7,316 nt of DNA. Origin: Paratractidigestivibacter sp963640745 (GTDB lineage: Bacteria; Actinomycetota; Coriobacteriia; Coriobacteriales; Atopobiaceae). The notes beneath the pieces are model-generated. The model was not told where the DNA came from. It saw nothing but the letters and a program-made list of their open reading frames with translations, and made no database searches. Made by a program: the position numbers and the translations under genes. The DNA is taken from contig CAVIBB010000105.1 of assembly GCA_963640745.1 (NCBI GenBank), forward strand, positions 1 through 7,316. Reading direction: 5' to 3'. This document shows, piece after piece, positions 6,390 through 7,316 of the stretch (its first letter is position 1; every line of letters begins with the position of its first letter).

Positions 6390-6710
6390 ATGCTTGACGC
6401 GCTGGAGATTGGCTATGCGATAAAGGATGCCCGCGCGGAGTCTGGCCTGACGCAGGCACAGCTGGCGGAGGCCGCCGGAATATCCAAGCGGTGTCTCTGG
6501 TCTCTCGAGCTCGGACAAAATCCTGGCGTCCAGCTGGACAAGTTGCTGGCCGTGCTTAGAGTCCTCGGGCTTGACCTTCGGATTGTTGCGCTCGCGCCGT
6601 CGAGCGTTGAGGCCCGCGAAGAGCGAGTTCCCACCGTCGATTCATCCGAGAAGACCAGCGGCCTCGATGCCCTGTCGATTTTGACGGGAGGGCGAGATGG
6701 AGTCGCGTAG
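6390..6710 (+). CDS. hipB: HipB-like HTH antitoxin/repressor
   Basis: Predicted 106-residue Xre-type repressor. In HipBA systems HipB neutralises the HipA kinase toxin and represses the operon. The HTH is clear: LTQAQLAEAAGISKRCLWSLELG (residues 20-42) in the HipB arrangement, followed by a dimerisation helix and strand DKLLAVLRVLGLDLRIV (50-66) and a low-complexity tail ending LDALSILTGG. I chose ATG 6390 because GAGGAGG (6379-6385) lies four bases before it; an in-frame upstream start would run through the third operator and has no ribosome site. The gene overlaps the next frame (hipA) by 14 bases, the usual operon arrangement. The protein looks complete, but its partner is truncated, so today it can only be an orphan repressor acting on its own operators or on related loci elsewhere. 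Confidence 0.85.
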   Translation: MLDALEIGYAIKDARAESGLTQAQLAEAAGISKRCLWSLELGQNPGVQLDKLLAVLRVLGLDLRIVALAPSSVEAREERVPTVDSSEKTSGLDALSILTGGRDGVA

Positions 6711-6813
6711 TCTGGATGTTCTGATAGCCGGAACTCGCGCGGGCGCGGTGACTCAGGATGAATTCGGGGCGCTCTCGTTTTTCCGATGTGGCGTCGATCG
6801 CCCCCTACATTGA
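6697..6813 (+). pseudogene. hipA: hipA kinase toxin, N-terminal stump
   Basis: ATG 6697 follows GGGAGGG (6686-6692) at four bases and overlaps the end of hipB, exactly where hipA should begin. The first residues read as the HipA N-terminal domain: LDVLIAGTRAGAVTQDEFGALSF, matching the family pattern of a strand, a short loop (vG.L..de.G.lsF) and a strand. After about residue 28 the expected tyrosine-rich continuation is lost; the frame reads FRCGVDRPLH and stops at TGA 6811-6813. No kinase domain follows in any frame. The intact protein is about 400 or more residues, so over 90% is missing. The toxin is therefore inactive. Remaining codons could still be translated as a short peptide. Confidence 0.72.
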
Positions 6814-6904
6814 TCCCGGGGATTGGCAGAGAAGGCTGCCGAACGTAGCCATGAACACTGCGATTGAGGGCCTATCAATCGGGACCTGGGAGGAAACATT
6901 ATGA
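6785..6904 (+). pseudogene. C-terminal remnant of an unidentified gene
   Basis: In the frame one base later than hipA, the sequence reads DVASIAPYIDPGDWQRRLPN, then VAMNTAIEGLSIGTWEETL and a TGA at 6902-6904. The composition looks protein-like (balanced, amphipathic, one clear tail), and the stop overlaps the start of the next gene as ATGA, the mark of a coupled pair. There is no start codon with a ribosome site for it here; the 5' part seems replaced by hipB-hipA DNA. The true join may lie anywhere from about 6775 to 6815. I do not recognise the family. Confidence 0.45.
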
Positions 6905-7316
6905 TCCGGAAAGCAAAAATGACAGACATTACGGCCATTGCGGATACCTATACCGCGCTTCTGACTCATGAACAGCGGTGCGGCGGTCATTCCAACTGGA
7001 AGCTGGGGGTATATCCCACCATTGCCGTGCCGGAAGCCAAAGTTCCTACCGGCACGATGTATGTGCTGGAAGAAAACGATGAGGTGTGCGCCAGCATGGT
7101 GCTGAACCACGATCAGGCGGAGGAATACGCAGAGATCGAATGGCAATACCCCGGCGAGGGAAATCGTGTGCTGGTCATTCATACGCTGTGCATCCCGCCG
7201 CAAAAATCCGGCCATGGTTACGGACGGCAGATGGTGGAATATGCGAAGCGCTATGCGGCAGAGGCCGGCTGTACGACCATCCGCATCGACACTTATGCCC
7301 ACAACGAGCCAGCCAA
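6901..7316 (+). CDS. GNAT-family N-acetyltransferase, 3'-truncated by window
   Basis: Acetyl-CoA-dependent N-acetyltransferase of the GNAT superfamily; the substrate cannot be told from sequence. ATG 6901 is preceded by GGGAGGA (6888-6894), and 138 codons are visible, open to the window end. Residues 1-20 (MIRKAKMTDITAIADTYTAL) are the usual GNAT opening strand and helix. TMYVLEENDEVCASMVLNH is the central beta hairpin. LVIHTLCIPPQKSGHGYGRQ with the helix MVEYAKRYAAEAGC is motif A, containing the Q-x-x-G-x-G acetyl-CoA pyrophosphate loop (QKSGHG). IRIDTYAHNEPA is the start of motif B. Typical length is 150-180 residues, so only a short tail is outside. Codon use is less GC-biased than in genes to the left, suggesting a different origin. 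It is translationally coupled to the preceding remnant. Confidence 0.87.
   Translation, partial: MIRKAKMTDITAIADTYTALLTHEQRCGGHSNWKLGVYPTIAVPEAKVPTGTMYVLEENDEVCASMVLNHDQAEEYAEIEWQYPGEGNRVLVIHTLCIPPQKSGHGYGRQMVEYAKRYAAEAGCTTIRIDTYAHNEPA

Noticed and set aside
6805..7302. Minus-strand 165-codon frame opposite the GNAT gene
   Set aside because: The plus strand carries clear GNAT motif A and a ribosome site; the minus reading shows no family features.
2..7316. CRISPR array or retron-like structure
   Set aside because: No regularly spaced direct repeats with unique spacers and no reverse transcriptase; the only phased repeats are the three hipB operators.

Overview
The window is GC-rich for most of its length, with strong C/G third-position codon bias. 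Several protein families resemble ones I know from gut Actinobacteria of the class Coriobacteriia (Collinsella, Olsenella or Eggerthella relatives). This assignment is inference from composition and remembered family style, not a database result. The last ~420 bases use visibly less GC-biased codons, closer to a gut Firmicute, so the window looks like a mosaic of accessory DNA.

Layout. 2-2527 (+) is the 3' two-thirds or more of hsdR, the motor/nuclease subunit of a Type I restriction-modification system; its start lies outside the window. 2676-3065 (-) is a convergent mobC-like ribbon-helix-helix mobilization gene with no relaxase beside it. 3186-3857 (+) is the C-terminal part of an AAA/DUF4143 protein whose P-loop ATPase half is missing. 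3858-4465 is a debris zone with a hairpin, a possible gene tail on the minus strand, and the first ~45 codons of an IS3-like transposase OrfA. 4466-5907 (-) is an intact two-gene AbiEi/AbiEii toxin-antitoxin operon with a palindromic operator candidate in front. 5950-6295 holds no convincing gene. 6296-6813 (+) is a hipB antitoxin gene with three regularly spaced operator-like palindromes, followed by a hipA stump cut after ~28 recognisable codons. 6785-6904 (+) is the tail of an unidentified gene, coupled by an ATGA overlap to a GNAT acetyltransferase gene (6901-end) that runs off the window.

How it fits together. The region reads as a defence/mobility island: restriction, an abortive-infection toxin-antitoxin pair, an orphan HipB regulator, an orphan MobC and an IS remnant. 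Only hsdR (as far as visible), mobC, abiEi/abiEii, hipB and the visible part of the GNAT gene look intact; the others are cut. I do not see a clearly new system. The most interesting points are the three-palindrome hipB control region with its hipA decapitation junction, and the separation of DUF4143 and MobC domains from their normal partners.
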